The notes beneath the pieces are model-generated. The model did not search any database. It worked only from the letters and a program-made list of their open reading frames with translations, and was not told where the DNA came from. This document shows positions 22,327 through 40,759 of a DNA stretch of 64,000 nucleotides, one piece after another. This DNA comes from Setaria digitata (lineage: Eukaryota; Nematoda; Chromadorea; Rhabditida; Setariidae): contig RCAB01000115.1 of assembly GCA_003640385.1 (NCBI GenBank), positions 88,552-152,551 of the forward strand, given 5' to 3'. The translations under genes and the position numbers were made by a program. Within the stretch, counting starts at the first letter, position 1. Each line of letters begins with the position of its first letter.

Positions 22327-25300
22327 TGTATGCGTATTTTTTGCTTTGTCAAACCAAGAAGTTCGGGTGTATATTCAGTTCAGAGTTTACAAATTGATGT
22401 TTTAATTTCTAACCAAATTTTAGTCTCCAAAGGTACTGTTTTATTAGGTACTGAGCTTTTATTTTTTCGCAAATTTTTTTTTCAGCTCTTACAGAGTGTG
22501 ACGTACTGCTTCTCACTTTCTGTACCATATCCTTTAATGATTCCAATGCTTTACTTGTCACTAAGCGACATCTTGTCGGTTAGAATGTAGTTTAGCTAAG
22601 ACCCTTTTATCAATCTTATTTGATCTCAGTGATTTTCATCCATCTAAGACCATCATTACTTCGGGATTATATAAATCTTAAAGTTTAATTTAACGTCCTT
22701 AATTGTATGAATTATATATGATATTTAAGTGATGGCAAAGTTGGTTTAGTGATAAGTCGTGATAAACTATGTGATAGGAAAATAAAGATTAGCGAAAGAG
22801 TTAAGGTGAAGTGAGGGATGGTTAGTATTTTGCGATATCATTTATAAATTTGTTGTATTATTTTCACGTAGTAGGAGTTTTTCTTTTTCTTTTTTTGTTT
22901 TTTAGGTATGTATTAACCTTCTTTTGGTTGGGATCTCTTTACAACCCGGTTGTTTTCCTTTGTCTGTTATATGTTTATATTCTTTAACTCTTTCAAGCAA
23001 ACAGTTCGAATAACGGGGCATAATGTGGGACACATAAAAATGTTTGGAAAGTCCTTTTTTTTCATACATGATCGAAATTCTTTTGTCTTTATTTCAGTTA
23101 ACTAATGATTAGAGGACTGTGAACAGCTACATTCTATAATGTAGAGTTAGTTTATTGTTGTTTTCTGTGAAGTTGCTTTTGTTATAGCATTGACACTAAA
23201 ACGTAATCCATACTGAATGCTACATATGAGATATTTTGTAATTTTCCGGTTCTCTGTATTATCAGTGTAATGTACATTCATTCTGTTCATGTAAATACAG
23301 CTAGCTGTGAAATGAAAGGATTAGACTTAAAAATTCATGTTGTTTTGGTGAGCATCTGCACAGGAGCGAATGGTTCTAAATGATATCGCAAGTTCTTGAA
23401 ATAAAATGTTAATTAATCCTGATTTCAAGTAGCACCCAGACGTTACAGTATCATTGTCTTTTGTGGATCCCCTTCATTCAGTAGTGATGGAAGTAACTGG
23501 ATTCTGTATAATTTGAAGAACTTACACCCGTACATTCGCGTACAACATGTTTTCATTGTGTAGATGCTTGTCTGAAAAAACCCGAGAGATTCCGTTGGAG
23601 TCACGCAGAATCTGTAGTTGGAGGCGTACATTCACTGGTGTTCATTTCTAGTGTATTTTCTTGATTCCACCTTGTATTTCTGAAAATCGGCAGAAACTGA
23701 TTATTTTGTTGGAATTAGATGAATATGGTTAGATGAAGTGTCCGTAGTGATTGGTAATGTTAGATCAGTGATCATTCGAACTGAATATATTAACTGTGCA
23801 TGCGTTTTGCTTTGAGGTAACACTAAATTTGACGAAAGAAATGACAGGACAATTCAACTGAAAATTGTGCGACTGAATGTGTTGTCGATGATCAATCTAT
23901 TAAATATTAATGAGTATATTTGCAAGCGTGTGTATGCTTGTTTCCTGCCACTGTAGGATGGATTTATCTATAAAAATTTGAATTTACTGAAACAAATAAT
24001 TGTGATTTCTTCTCAGTTACAGTATAATAGAGCATTATTTTGATATTTTTACGAAGTGATGGAATTTAGTCCAAGGTGAAGTGGTGCAAGTAATATATGT
24101 TCGTATTATTTTCTAAAAGGAGGATTAAATGTTAATTTTAAGCAATTCAAAAAGTTTCCTGTGATAAAATTACCACTAGCTCATTTTCTGGTAAAACAAA
24201 TCGTTATTAACCCGACTGCGAATTCTTTTTTCTCTGTAAAATGCCCACATAAATTTTGAATAATGATTTTAAACCAAGCAAGCTTGAAATCAGTTCTATT
24301 CACCACGATTATAGCAGTTGTGAATGGCCTTGTTTTTTTCTTATTTTTCCCTCGAGAATTCCGACATAATGCTCTTGAGTACTGTTTACGTAAACAACGC
24401 TTGGAAATTGCTTGGATGTAAACAACTCCAGTAGTAATGAGAAGGACGTTAATGACCTTAGGTTGGATGGCATGCATTAATGACAGTGTCAGTAGCAAAG
24501 TATTGTCGAGAAAGGGATGAATGAGCGAGAGTGCACCACCACATAGACACACACACACACTCACATTCATTAGTAGTGGTGGTTGAAGTAGTGCGGTGCA
24601 GACTGTCCCCTTCATTTGGCTGTTTCGTACCAGTCGTTGTCACCTGGAAGGTCCCCATTCCGCTTGACCTTAGCGCATTTCATTTCTCTCTTCCTCCATT
24701 CCTCCAACACATTCCGTCTTTTCGGCTTCCTTTTCAAACAACTTTACTTGAAATGAGATTCTTTTACACACTTTTCTAAGCTAACTGATAAGTTGTTCTT
24801 TGTCAATAATTAATCAATCAGTAGGACTTGCAATTAACTAAATTCATCATTATAAGGAATAAATCCACCCACCTACTCACTCTTCAATATATTAATTACT
24901 CACTCTTAGAACAATTAACACCATGATTCTAGAGCGGCATAGTTTCATAAAAAGGCTTTCCTCGTTACTGTCTTCTGACAGTTCTCTTCATTTTTCCAAT
25001 CTGATTGTTAAAATGGTTTTGTGTCAGATTTCTGAAGCTGAACAAGTATTATAACACAAATTAAGAGATTGATAATAAATATAAATCAAGTGCCAGATTG
25101 GATCAGATGAAATAAGATTACCAGTTGGTGATAACCACTTGGTTAATCTGCTTACTATCAATCACTGATTTTGTAACTAATTTAATTGATTTGTAAACTT
25201 CATGAGATTTTTAGTTCATTTGAAACATTGATGTAGAAAAAAATTGCGTCAAATGAGTGAATTGTTGATTGATTTGTATTTTAGGAAGGTGACAATGTCA

Positions 25301-25631
25301 TTACATTCTCTCAATCCCTCGTTAGCTCCCCCGCTTTATATCGTTCCCCTTTTCCTCGTTCCCCTATTTCCTTCTTTGTAGTTACGCAAAATTTTGGCTT
25401 TGCTTATATACGCATTTATTTTGATAAAATCGAGAATTGTTTGCTTTTTTGGTTTATAAATTTTAATAGTAACTGAAAAATATTGTTTGAAATGTTTGAT
25501 TTCCTAACAATAAAATGTTTTAATAAGCGATTTTGCATAACAATAACAGAACAAGAACAGTCTGATCTTTTTACCCGTTTTCCAGGGTAATACTAGGCTT
25601 AATTGGGTAAATTTGTCAGTCTGTTGGGCAA
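22327..25631. other. 3.3 kb gene-free stretch between NELF-E and RXR
   Basis: This should contain the NELF-E 3' UTR and the RXR promoter. A minus-strand open frame of 144 codons (24181-24615) is low-complexity and has no family resemblance. A CA microsatellite lies at 24546-24562. Nothing else is recognised. Confidence 0.5.
24546..24562. repeat. (AC)n microsatellite
   Basis: Eight uninterrupted AC units. Simple tandem repeat in the upstream region of RXR. Confidence 0.9.
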
Positions 25632-32086
<6,455 letters not shown>

Positions 32087-33434
32087 ACCCTAGCCTGAGT
32101 TAAAACTTAATTTTATGCCCCTGTATATCACTGCAAGTTCAGATGTAAGTTGGAGTATCGAAAAAAAAAACTTACTGGACGGCACAAAGATTGAGAATCA
32201 TTCCTGTTTCAGGATCTGACTAGAGTATTAATTCAACGCCAAAATTTATCTGTTCAAAGAAATCTGTGATAGTTCTTGTCTTCGATTTAACATTTCTTGG
32301 GGCCAAAGATTAATTTTTGTTTTGCAATACCAATGCATTCCATTACCTGTTTCATGTGCTTTCACCACTTTATGCCAAATGTATCCCTCATTTATTATCA
32401 GCAGCAAAGATTTTGTTCCGTTCTTCTAATGTTTTGTTTAACATACACAGCAAGAAAGAATTCCTTCCCATCCAACACTTTTTGTCAAGGGCCAACTTTT
32501 AAACTGCAATATTTTGCAAGACAAATGACATTATAATATTCTGAGTAGGTCTCTGTTGGTAATCAAAATATTTTTACTAATCGCTTCAAATTTGGGATGA
32601 ATCATTATCGAACCGCTATTCCTACCCACAGTCTTTTTTGAGCCTTCAGGCCTATGGTGCGACAAAAGTGGGGACTTTCAATTACGTAGTTTAAATGCAA
32701 AGTATGTGGTATGTTTCTAGAGGAGCTGATGTAAATAAGCAGTAACACAATTCCGAAATTTTTGCATATTGGCGAAGCAAACTCCTTTTTAAAGAATTAG
32801 GAAATTTTTTTACGCAGTGTCTGAGATGTAAATTCTTAGGTGTGAAATTCATGAAAATTAGATTTGTACAACACAAAACTCCTTCTTGCTTTGAAAATGG
32901 TTTCTGTTAATCTTCTGTATGAAAGAAAAAAAAAATCATTCCGGAACTGTTTATATTTTCATGTGTTTCCCCTACTCCTTTTCTCTCTTCTATAAATCTT
33001 ATTCAATATGAACAGTTCTTTGAACAACCATCGGTTTTTCCTACCCAGGAATTTAAGAGCTCCTTAGTTTCTGATCGTTTACCTATAAATTGCAATCACT
33101 AGTTCCAGCGCACATAATCAAATATATGAACTAAGTTTTTGATCATCCAACCTTTCCTTATCTTCTCATACCCACCGTTCATATTAAGCTTTCGAATACG
33201 ACTACTGTTTAATACGACAAGTTCCCAAAATTTGTAATTTCGCAGACATAACTTCATATTCGTGTTAAGTGGGTTATTTTGATATTCGCAAAAACAAGCA
33301 GCAAGAACCATACAAAATGCGATAGCAAGTTAACTTTTATAATGAAGAGGAATCATAAATATTTCAGTTTTAAAGAACATACGATAGGAATAACGAAAGT
33401 AAAATAAGACTAGTAAAGATGGAATAATCACTCA
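32087..33434. other. convergent 3' region between RXR and MECR
   Basis: 1.35 kb holding the two 3' UTRs. Overlapping short open frames at 32297-32536 and 32691-32876 have no family resemblance. No RNA gene is recognised. Confidence 0.5.
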
Positions 33435-36421
33435 CTACATAACAAATAAGTGCTTTATTCCCGATGAATTCATCGCATTAGTGATTGCCAATTTCCAGTC
33501 TTCAAGTTTCAATTTATTGACCTTTGGCGGTCGAAGCTTTCCATGTCTTATTAGGTCCTGCAGTTCTTCAAACATTGCTTCGCGCTCCTAAAAGTGAGTG
33601 AGTCGAAACTAGAAAACAACAGGCCAACTAGAAATAATGGACTGAATTAATTTCAAAACTGACACTAAAGCTTGAGAAAACAAAAATTCGGTGGTTCTGT
33701 TGCATAAAATATCGTAATCGTAAAGCCATAAAAGTAGTGTCTTTGAAAATAAAAAGTTCAATTGGTACCTACAAGTGAATGGAGGAGAGAATTAAAACAA
33801 GATGTATAAGCAACGTTTCATTAATCTTCGACAGCTCTAACTGAACAAATAATATGCCTTAAAAGATTAGGATAAGTTGGAAGAGCACCTGATAGAAAGA
33901 CTAAATTCACACTTTCTACTTAGGTTTCAAAAAATAATCACACTTTTTGAACGGATTTTAAAACGAATTTTCGAGAAGATACAAATTTTGATCACTTAAA
34001 ATGTAATCTCAGTAAGCGAAAAGCTTTTATCTCTTGTCGAAAACATGGGATACCCATGGTTCACTTCGTACTACAATGTAAATTTATCTGGTCAGTATAA
34101 TAAAGATGGAAGACAAAAACGCATAAGGTACAAAAAAAAAAAAATTCTGCTTAGCTGGTGTTTGTAAATCAAGGTGAAATTCGTGAGGGGTTAGCACGAG
34201 AAATGGAGCATAATATTTCCAGAAGTAGTTTTAAAAACATATTAGTGGCAGCAGTACACAGAGAGAAATATTAAAAAAAAACCTCTTATGTAGGATGAAA
34301 GCAAGATAGTATAAAAGTGTAAGATGAAACCGACGTACCTTATCGCCATGAGTTACATACCAATGAGAGATCCAAAAACCCACTAGTTTAATGTCTTTAA
34401 ATATGAACGGTCCAGTTGGGACCTGAAACAAACAATGGTTTTTTGCAGAGAAATCAGGAAACTGTGATAAAAATTTTAACTAACTGAATTAATAAGCATC
34501 GTATAAATTTTCATACTTCAACAGGCTTTCTGCTCATACCACCATAAGTTACCATTACTCCTTTACTGGAAAGACAGTTTGATAACAACATTGTACTTCG
34601 GCCACCGACGCAATTCAGTGCTAACTGAGCATTTTTCGGCTGTAATTTAACAAAAAATATAACTCAAATCAAGTCAAATACAAGGATTATGCGCTTTTTG
34701 AGCAGCGCCTTGAAATAATAAGCTGTATGAGACCCAATAAAATTAAGGAAGAAAGATTAAGAGATTAAAAATTAAAAAAAATCTCGCACTCACAATCTAC
34801 TGAAACTCACACTGAAAAAAAAACTGGATACAAATAAATCTCAATTTGAAGGAAAAGAGAATATTATTCACTGGATTAGACTAACAACATTAGTTTGATT
34901 AATAAAAATATATTTTTTGAAAGTTTGCCACAAACCGTCTATAATTTAGCCATGTTTTTTCTTTTTTATTTCAGAAATAATTTCACTTATAATAATTGAA
35001 ATAAGGTGCAAACTTGCCCTGCTCTTTGAATCATTCAAACTGTCTTCCGTGAGTACTTCATCGCCACCAATTTCTTTTAATTCTTTGATAAGTGTATCAA
35101 GATTTTCACGATTACGGATAATATTCACAGTTCGGATACCCCATAGCTTGCACAACTGAAGTTACGCAAACAAAAATACTTAAATGAAACGCGACAAGGA
35201 TTTAAAGTTTATTATAAGGCAGATATTCACTTCTTATCCTTAACTAGCAAAATAAGAATTTACCTGCATTACAAAACGACCAACGCTTGAATTAGCACCA
35301 TTTTGTACAACCAGATCGCCAGCTTTTAGATTCACGAAGTCTTTTAACATTCTGTAGGCCGTTGGTGGATTGATCTGTAAAATTACTATTTCCTATCGAT
35401 GAATAATGAAACTGACAATTACTCAGTATTAATAGAATTTAAATGTATCACTTTTTAATTGAACTCAGAAAGCAACAGGAAAAAATCGACTACTTACTTC
35501 TACAAATATTTTCCTATAGTAGAAATAAAATCTGTAATAAGTTCACATAGTTCATAAGAGGGAAACGACCTGAAAGGTAGCTGCTGATTCGAACGGTAAA
35601 TCTTTGGCAATTTTAAAGAGATCCTTTTCACAGTGTGTTCCAAGCGTTCTCCAACTCCCAATGGCTGAACTAGCTGGCACAACCCAGTCACCGGTATGTA
35701 AAGTCGTCACATCACTTCCGACCTACTGTGAATAATCTGTTAGGTACTCGTAAAAAACGAGAAATAAAATGTATTTTTATAAGATCCATTAAATTGATTT
35801 CTTTTAATGAAAGCCTTATATTTTGCCCAAAAAAGAATATTTGAGAAAAAAAATCGACAGCAAAATTACCTCTTCAATTTCACCGAATCCTTCAATGCCA
35901 CCAACCGCAGGTAGCGGTGGTTTTATTGGGTAAATCCCTTGCAATTGATTTATATCAGCTGGATTGATAGGTGCACCCATCCATCTCACTCGAACCTCAG
36001 CGGCACCAACTTTTCCCACTTCCTGAATTCTTAAACTGAGTACCTGCAACGGCTTATTTTAGTTTTGAAGACACAAATATCTCGAAATCCATCATCTCTG
36101 AAGGTACTTCTAATTTCAGGTAAAATATGAAAAAAATCAAATAGTTTTCTGAGACGTACCTCTACTAAACCTACCATTCTGCACCAAATACTGCCTAAAA
36201 TGCAATAATAGTATGTGATTGTCGGGCAAAACAATCAAATTCATCATTGTTTACATTGCAAAATTCACAGTCATTAATAATCAAAGAGATATGAAAAAGA
36301 AAACGATTACATCTGATGGATTTCCATATCCTTCATACATTAACTGTTTCGATGAAAGACATCGTTGACAGTTCTTTCGACACAATCGACCACTTATCAG
36401 TGCTACCGATGATCCAAACAT
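33435..36421 (-). CDS. mecr: Mitochondrial trans-2-enoyl-CoA/ACP reductase
   Basis: Eight exons (36421-36311, 36043-35870, 35722-35570, 35374-35264, 35155-35018, 34639-34517, 34422-34339, 33587-33435) give about 348 aa; human MECR has 373. It performs the last, NADPH-dependent reduction in mitochondrial fatty acid synthesis, which supplies lipoic acid precursors. The N-terminus ([20 protein letters not shown]) is Arg-rich without acids, as in a mitochondrial presequence. The GroES-like part has [16 protein letters not shown] (with the Tyr at the family's catalytic position) and [12 protein letters not shown]. The nucleotide-binding part has [31 protein letters not shown] and [12 protein letters not shown], followed by [14 protein letters not shown]. 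Intron 5 appears to start with GC (AGG/GCAAGT), the only donor that keeps phase 0 into exon 6. The gene is convergent with RXR. Confidence 0.95.
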
Positions 36422-37589
36422 TTTTCGAAAGCTTCTGTTTTGAACTCCTAGAAGCTATCACATATTATGAATATATTTAAATTGAAATGCACTTTTCCTA
36501 ATAAATTACTGTTAGAACTGCGACGAGGTTCAAATATTACCGAAAATAGAGAAAACAAAACTGATTCTAAACAAAAAACTAAAACTGCTAGAGAACGACC
36601 TCTTGAGAATCAGTAATGACACGAGACTGTTACAGCAAAAGGCATGTTATCAGAAGCTGATTAGCGGTGATTACAACCTCGAGTACTTCGCGACACGTGT
36701 ACGATTCTCTGTACTCTCTTCTCCACAGGACTATTTTTCTCCGGTCTAGCTAGTATTTATGGAACTCCGTGGTAACGAATCTCCACATGCTGACACTATT
36801 CAGAGGACAACCTATCTTGCCTATTCCAATTCTCGTCCATTTAGATTCCGGCACACTCAAAATACGAAATTGATAACTGATGACGGGCTCTCCCTCTCTC
36901 TATAAATTGACTCATAAGGGAATTACGGAAGGACCAAATCTAGTCGAATAAATCACGCATAGGAATTTCAAGGGTGTGCTGTACGGGATCAGTTTTGTAT
37001 TTGGGATTATCTCTTGAGATATCGCGGAGGAGCTGACAAACATAACGTGGAAAAGAAAGGTTCCATTGCAATCATTCGCAAATGAATGCGTTTGAAATGA
37101 ACCAAATAGTAGGTAAGGGATCGAAATAACGCCGGCAAACACTCATCATCCTGATCACATTAGCGAACATCTAATATTAATTAGGAGTTGCTTTTGCTGT
37201 ATAACTAACATAGAAAAAGCAAGAGAGCAGTCTCCGGAATGCTTCTCATGTCAGTTCAGGTTTACCAGCCGGAAAAAGAAAGATGCCCTAATTGTGTCAG
37301 TTGAAATAATTACCACACAAAATTTGCACAATAAAGGGTTAATAATACACCTCATGGAAAGCGTCAGATACGTGTTACGTCAGGCACAGCACCAAATGAC
37401 AGGGGTATTTTGACGTAATATATGTCATTATTCAGACATCCTTACATTTTGTTTGGTATCCTTTGATGTGATCTATATTCAGCTTAGTCCGTCCTTCTGA
37501 CGGATAATTTTTTAAAAAAAATGAAAAGAGCATGAGTCAACATCCAGAATGATGGACTCTTCAGTGAAAAGTTTTTACTGAGGATTTCT
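36422..37589. other. upstream region of MECR
   Basis: About 1.2 kb with a somewhat higher GC content near 36650-36850 (promoter side). No exons, repeats or RNA genes could be supported. Confidence 0.5.
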
Positions 37590-37985
37590 TTTCCTTAATA
37601 TTTCAATTGACATCACGTTCACAGTAACGTCAGGAAAGTAATTAATTTAGCTTCATAATTAAGCAAGCAAGACGTCATACTCATTGAAAGTTTGAGAATA
37701 GGTTGAAGACGTTTCGTCCCACAATTCCTCTAATCATTCGCTTTACCGAATATAACTGCTTTATTACGTACTTCAGCTATCCTGAGGGAAACTTCAGAGG
37801 GAACCAGCTACTAGATAGTTCGATTAGTCTTTCGTCCCTATACCAAAGTCAGACGATCGATTTGCACGTCAGAATCGCTTCGGATTTCCTCTGGCTTCAT
37901 CCTGCTCAGGTATAGTTCACCATCTTCCGGGTCCCAACATATACGCTCTACTGCATGCAATATGAGCGGAGTTGTCTGAAATGAG
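37590..37985 (-). pseudogene. 28S rRNA fragment (decayed rRNA pseudogene)
   Basis: On the minus strand this reads as nuclear large-subunit rRNA. Recognisable blocks are GTTGGGACCCGGAAGATGG, TGAACTATACCTGAGCAGG, GAAGCCAGAGGAAATCCG, TTCTGACGTGCAAATCGATC, TATAGGGACGAAAGACTAAT, TCTAGTAGCTGGTTCCCTC, AAGTTTCCCTCAGGATAGCT, GGTAAAGCGAATGATTAGAG and CAACCTATTCTCAAACTTT. It covers a few hundred nucleotides from the middle of 28S. Several conserved rRNA positions are altered and the rest of the gene is absent. The best-conserved core is about 37650-37970; the ends fade. An apparent exon with splice-like ends on the same strand (37838-37998) is an accident of this rRNA sequence. Confidence 0.88.
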
Positions 37986-40166
37986 AGGGGCTTAATAAAA
38001 ACATGTCTTATGTTTTCCTTGTGGATGCACATAGGTCGACATCAGATTCCGTTTTTTATAGTCTGCCAGTTGTCCGGAAAAGCTACCGCCCAATAAACTG
38101 AGTTAACCCCTAATGCTCCGTCATCTATTCAAAACTCACGTGAATCACGCGAATCACTGAATTATATTTCCCAAGGTTAAACATTTCCGTAATATATAGA
38201 ACCTATCTTGATAAAGATGACCAAGTTCAATTATAAACACAATTGGAGAACTATTTTGGCGAATAATTTCAGTATTTCTGTTAATGACTTCCCTAATTCA
38301 TCTCTCCTTTTTGTCGCTAGGCTTTCTGTGTATAGATCCAGCCTCGATGCGATTGTTTTTTGGATTCTTCTTTGTTATGCAATATATCAAATACTTACAT
38401 CTAATTGGTAAGAAAATGGATTATTTTAAAGCTTCAATAAGCCAAGAAAATACCAATTTTTCAATTAAAAGTTCCTCGAAATTTAATGGCAAATTTCTAA
38501 CCGGACGACAGTGAAAAAGGGAATACACCAATTTTAATAATTAACTTCAGGTAGGTAGTATTGGGGGACTTTAAACTTCTGAAAACAAAGTCAGTTATAA
38601 ATGACCAGAGAATTGTCGGAATATCGCCTCCAGATTCTCACTAGCACTAGCTGATGTCGAAATAACAATGATTTATTTGTTCAAAACAAAATGATTTCTG
38701 AGCATTCTACCACTGAATTGACAAACGAATCTAAATAAATTTATTACTTCAAAACCAAAACTCAAAACAGCGTTATTAAAAAGATAAATTATCGAATATG
38801 AGCATGACATATATTATATATTTACAATAAATGATAAAGTCAAGTACCGCAAGAAATAATATTTCTAAGTTTTTATCTAGAGGCAAATTCGGGAATATCT
38901 CTTAACAAAATTATATTTTAACTGATAAAAACAGAAATAAAAAGTCCATTCATATAACTTGTAACTACTCCAAATTATACATTACTTTTAAAGAACTAAT
39001 GCGGTAGTAATTTTTTGCAGAAACTTTTGTAAACTGTTACAACATGCTTTACAGGCGTTTACATCTCAAAAGCGTAATGTAAGAGATATAAAGTGTGCCA
39101 TTAATGCACAATACAGGTGACCACTGAATCCGCCGTAAAAGATTCTAAACAGCCCATTATTCCGAAATGAAGCAACGTACTACGATTTGGAAAGAATTCT
39201 GACCAAACGTTTAAATACCAACGAAATAAAAAATAAAACAATGAAGGAGTAAGAGCTGATTGCATCTATTGCATACGTAGCCTTCTGAACAGCAAGACTG
39301 TTTGATTTCAGTTTCCAAAATTTGTGCATATTTTTGCAGCTGCATGTTGAGCACGTCTATGCATGCAGAGCGCATCTACGCATGCATGCAGCGTCATTAA
39401 CAGTGGCGACTCAAATATTCGTAAAAAAAGTTTCACAAATGTTGAAGTCCTGATAATTCTACTTCTATTGTTAAAGGCATATTATTAATAATTAACTTGT
39501 ATACTGAAATCGTTCCAACAATTTGTACTTGATGTCGTTCGTAAATAAAAACAAACAAAACGTCTACCAATCAAAATTATAAAATTTTTTAATACAAATG
39601 TCGCTGAAAACTATAAAAGATTTTTGATGGCAATACAACAAAGAACCTTAGAAATCATAAATAAAATTTTTAACCTCAGGGGAATGCATATGACTCAATG
39701 AAGGCGATAAAAAGTATATTTACTAATAAGCATATCTTCTTCTGTTTCCCAAATTTTATATAAAAAAATTTTTATTTCCCTCTCTTGAATTTGAAACATG
39801 TTGTCAAAATTAGAGAAAGAGAGGACAATGAAAATGTCATTTCCAAGAAAAGAGAAACCGCTGCAGGGAGAAATCTTATAAAAAACTAAGTTAATTTTCT
39901 TGTAAACTAAGAAATAAAATTGAGATACTAAGCAAGACAGGAAGTCTGAAATTAAAGTGCCTTTTACACTAAAACATGGAACTACAAATTTCAAACTTTT
40001 TCTTTCCAGAATTTAAGCAATAAGAAAAGTGAAGTGGAGAGAAAGATTGGATACATATCATCTATCTATTCTAAAGACTTGTCAGTGAACTTATAAACCT
40101 GTAAACCGTGAGTAACCCAGCCGTAAGTGCTCCAACATGATGCAAAAAAATGGTTTTTTTACTGAA
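37986..40166. other. gene-free stretch, nothing recognised except short repeats
   Basis: 2.2 kb of AT-rich sequence. Near 39340-39400 the words gcatgca and tacgcatgcatgcag recur in a slightly GC-richer patch. Several 60-99 codon open frames resemble no family. Confidence 0.5.
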
Positions 40167-40759
40167 TCAGGCAGAATTGATATGAACTTCAGGTTCGGGT
40201 TCTTTTGTAAATACCACTTTTCGAGGCTCGTGGACAGACCCATCTGGACCAGCGTTATTATTATCCTTCATATATCGTTGCTTACGACTTATTACAGCCT
40301 TAACACTATGAGGGCCAAGCCTTAGGTTATGTTTCGAGGCAATCTGAAATACAAAGTAGAGTGCTTGAGTAACGAAGGATAGGGCAAGTTGGAGGAGATA
40401 AAAGATTCTTTTTTCGGACTTTTGAAGTTCTGGCACGAACATGGGACGATTTTCTTTTAAATTATTGCATTTTTTGATAATATTCGTAATTCAATGGATA
40501 AGAAATATTTCTTGCCAGTTCGAATTTTCAAGCCCAATTCGATAAATTTATGATTCCAAATGATATCACTGCAGTAGTAGAAATATTCGAAGTTAAAGTA
40601 ACTTACTCGTTCGAAGACGGTTGGTTCATCGTACTTAGAAATGAAGAAGAAATTGAGAATGAAGAATGAAATTAACAGTACGATGATGGCAAACAGTGAT
40701 ATCACAGCTACTGGTCCAAAATAATCGTAAAACTCGAACTCTTGCTTCAGAGATACCAT
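40167..40759 (-). CDS. small single-pass membrane protein, family unknown
   Basis: Two exons (40759-40607, 40343-40167) joined by a GTAAGT donor and a TATTTCAG acceptor in phase 0 give 109 aa. An acidic/aromatic N-terminus (QEFEFYDYFG) is followed by one strongly hydrophobic helix of about 25 residues (residues 15-40), then a cytosolic-looking tail with basic SKHNLRLG and ISRKQRYMKDN segments, ending in KEPEPEVHINSA. ATG directly follows a TTTCAG acceptor, consistent with trans-splicing. I do not recognise the family. The clean splice sites and the change from membrane to charged composition across the junction support a real gene. It is the only credible gene in a 12 kb stretch. Confidence 0.6.

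Noticed and set aside
24181..24615. 144-codon minus-strand open frame
   Set aside because: Low-complexity, overlaps a CA microsatellite, and shows no family motif.
37838..38032. Apparent protein exon on the minus strand with good splice-like ends
   Set aside because: The nucleotide sequence is a decayed 28S rRNA fragment, so the open frame is accidental.
39335..39400. Cluster of gcatgca words as a possible binding-site array
   Set aside because: Only three or four short palindromic words in one patch, too few to call a regulatory element.
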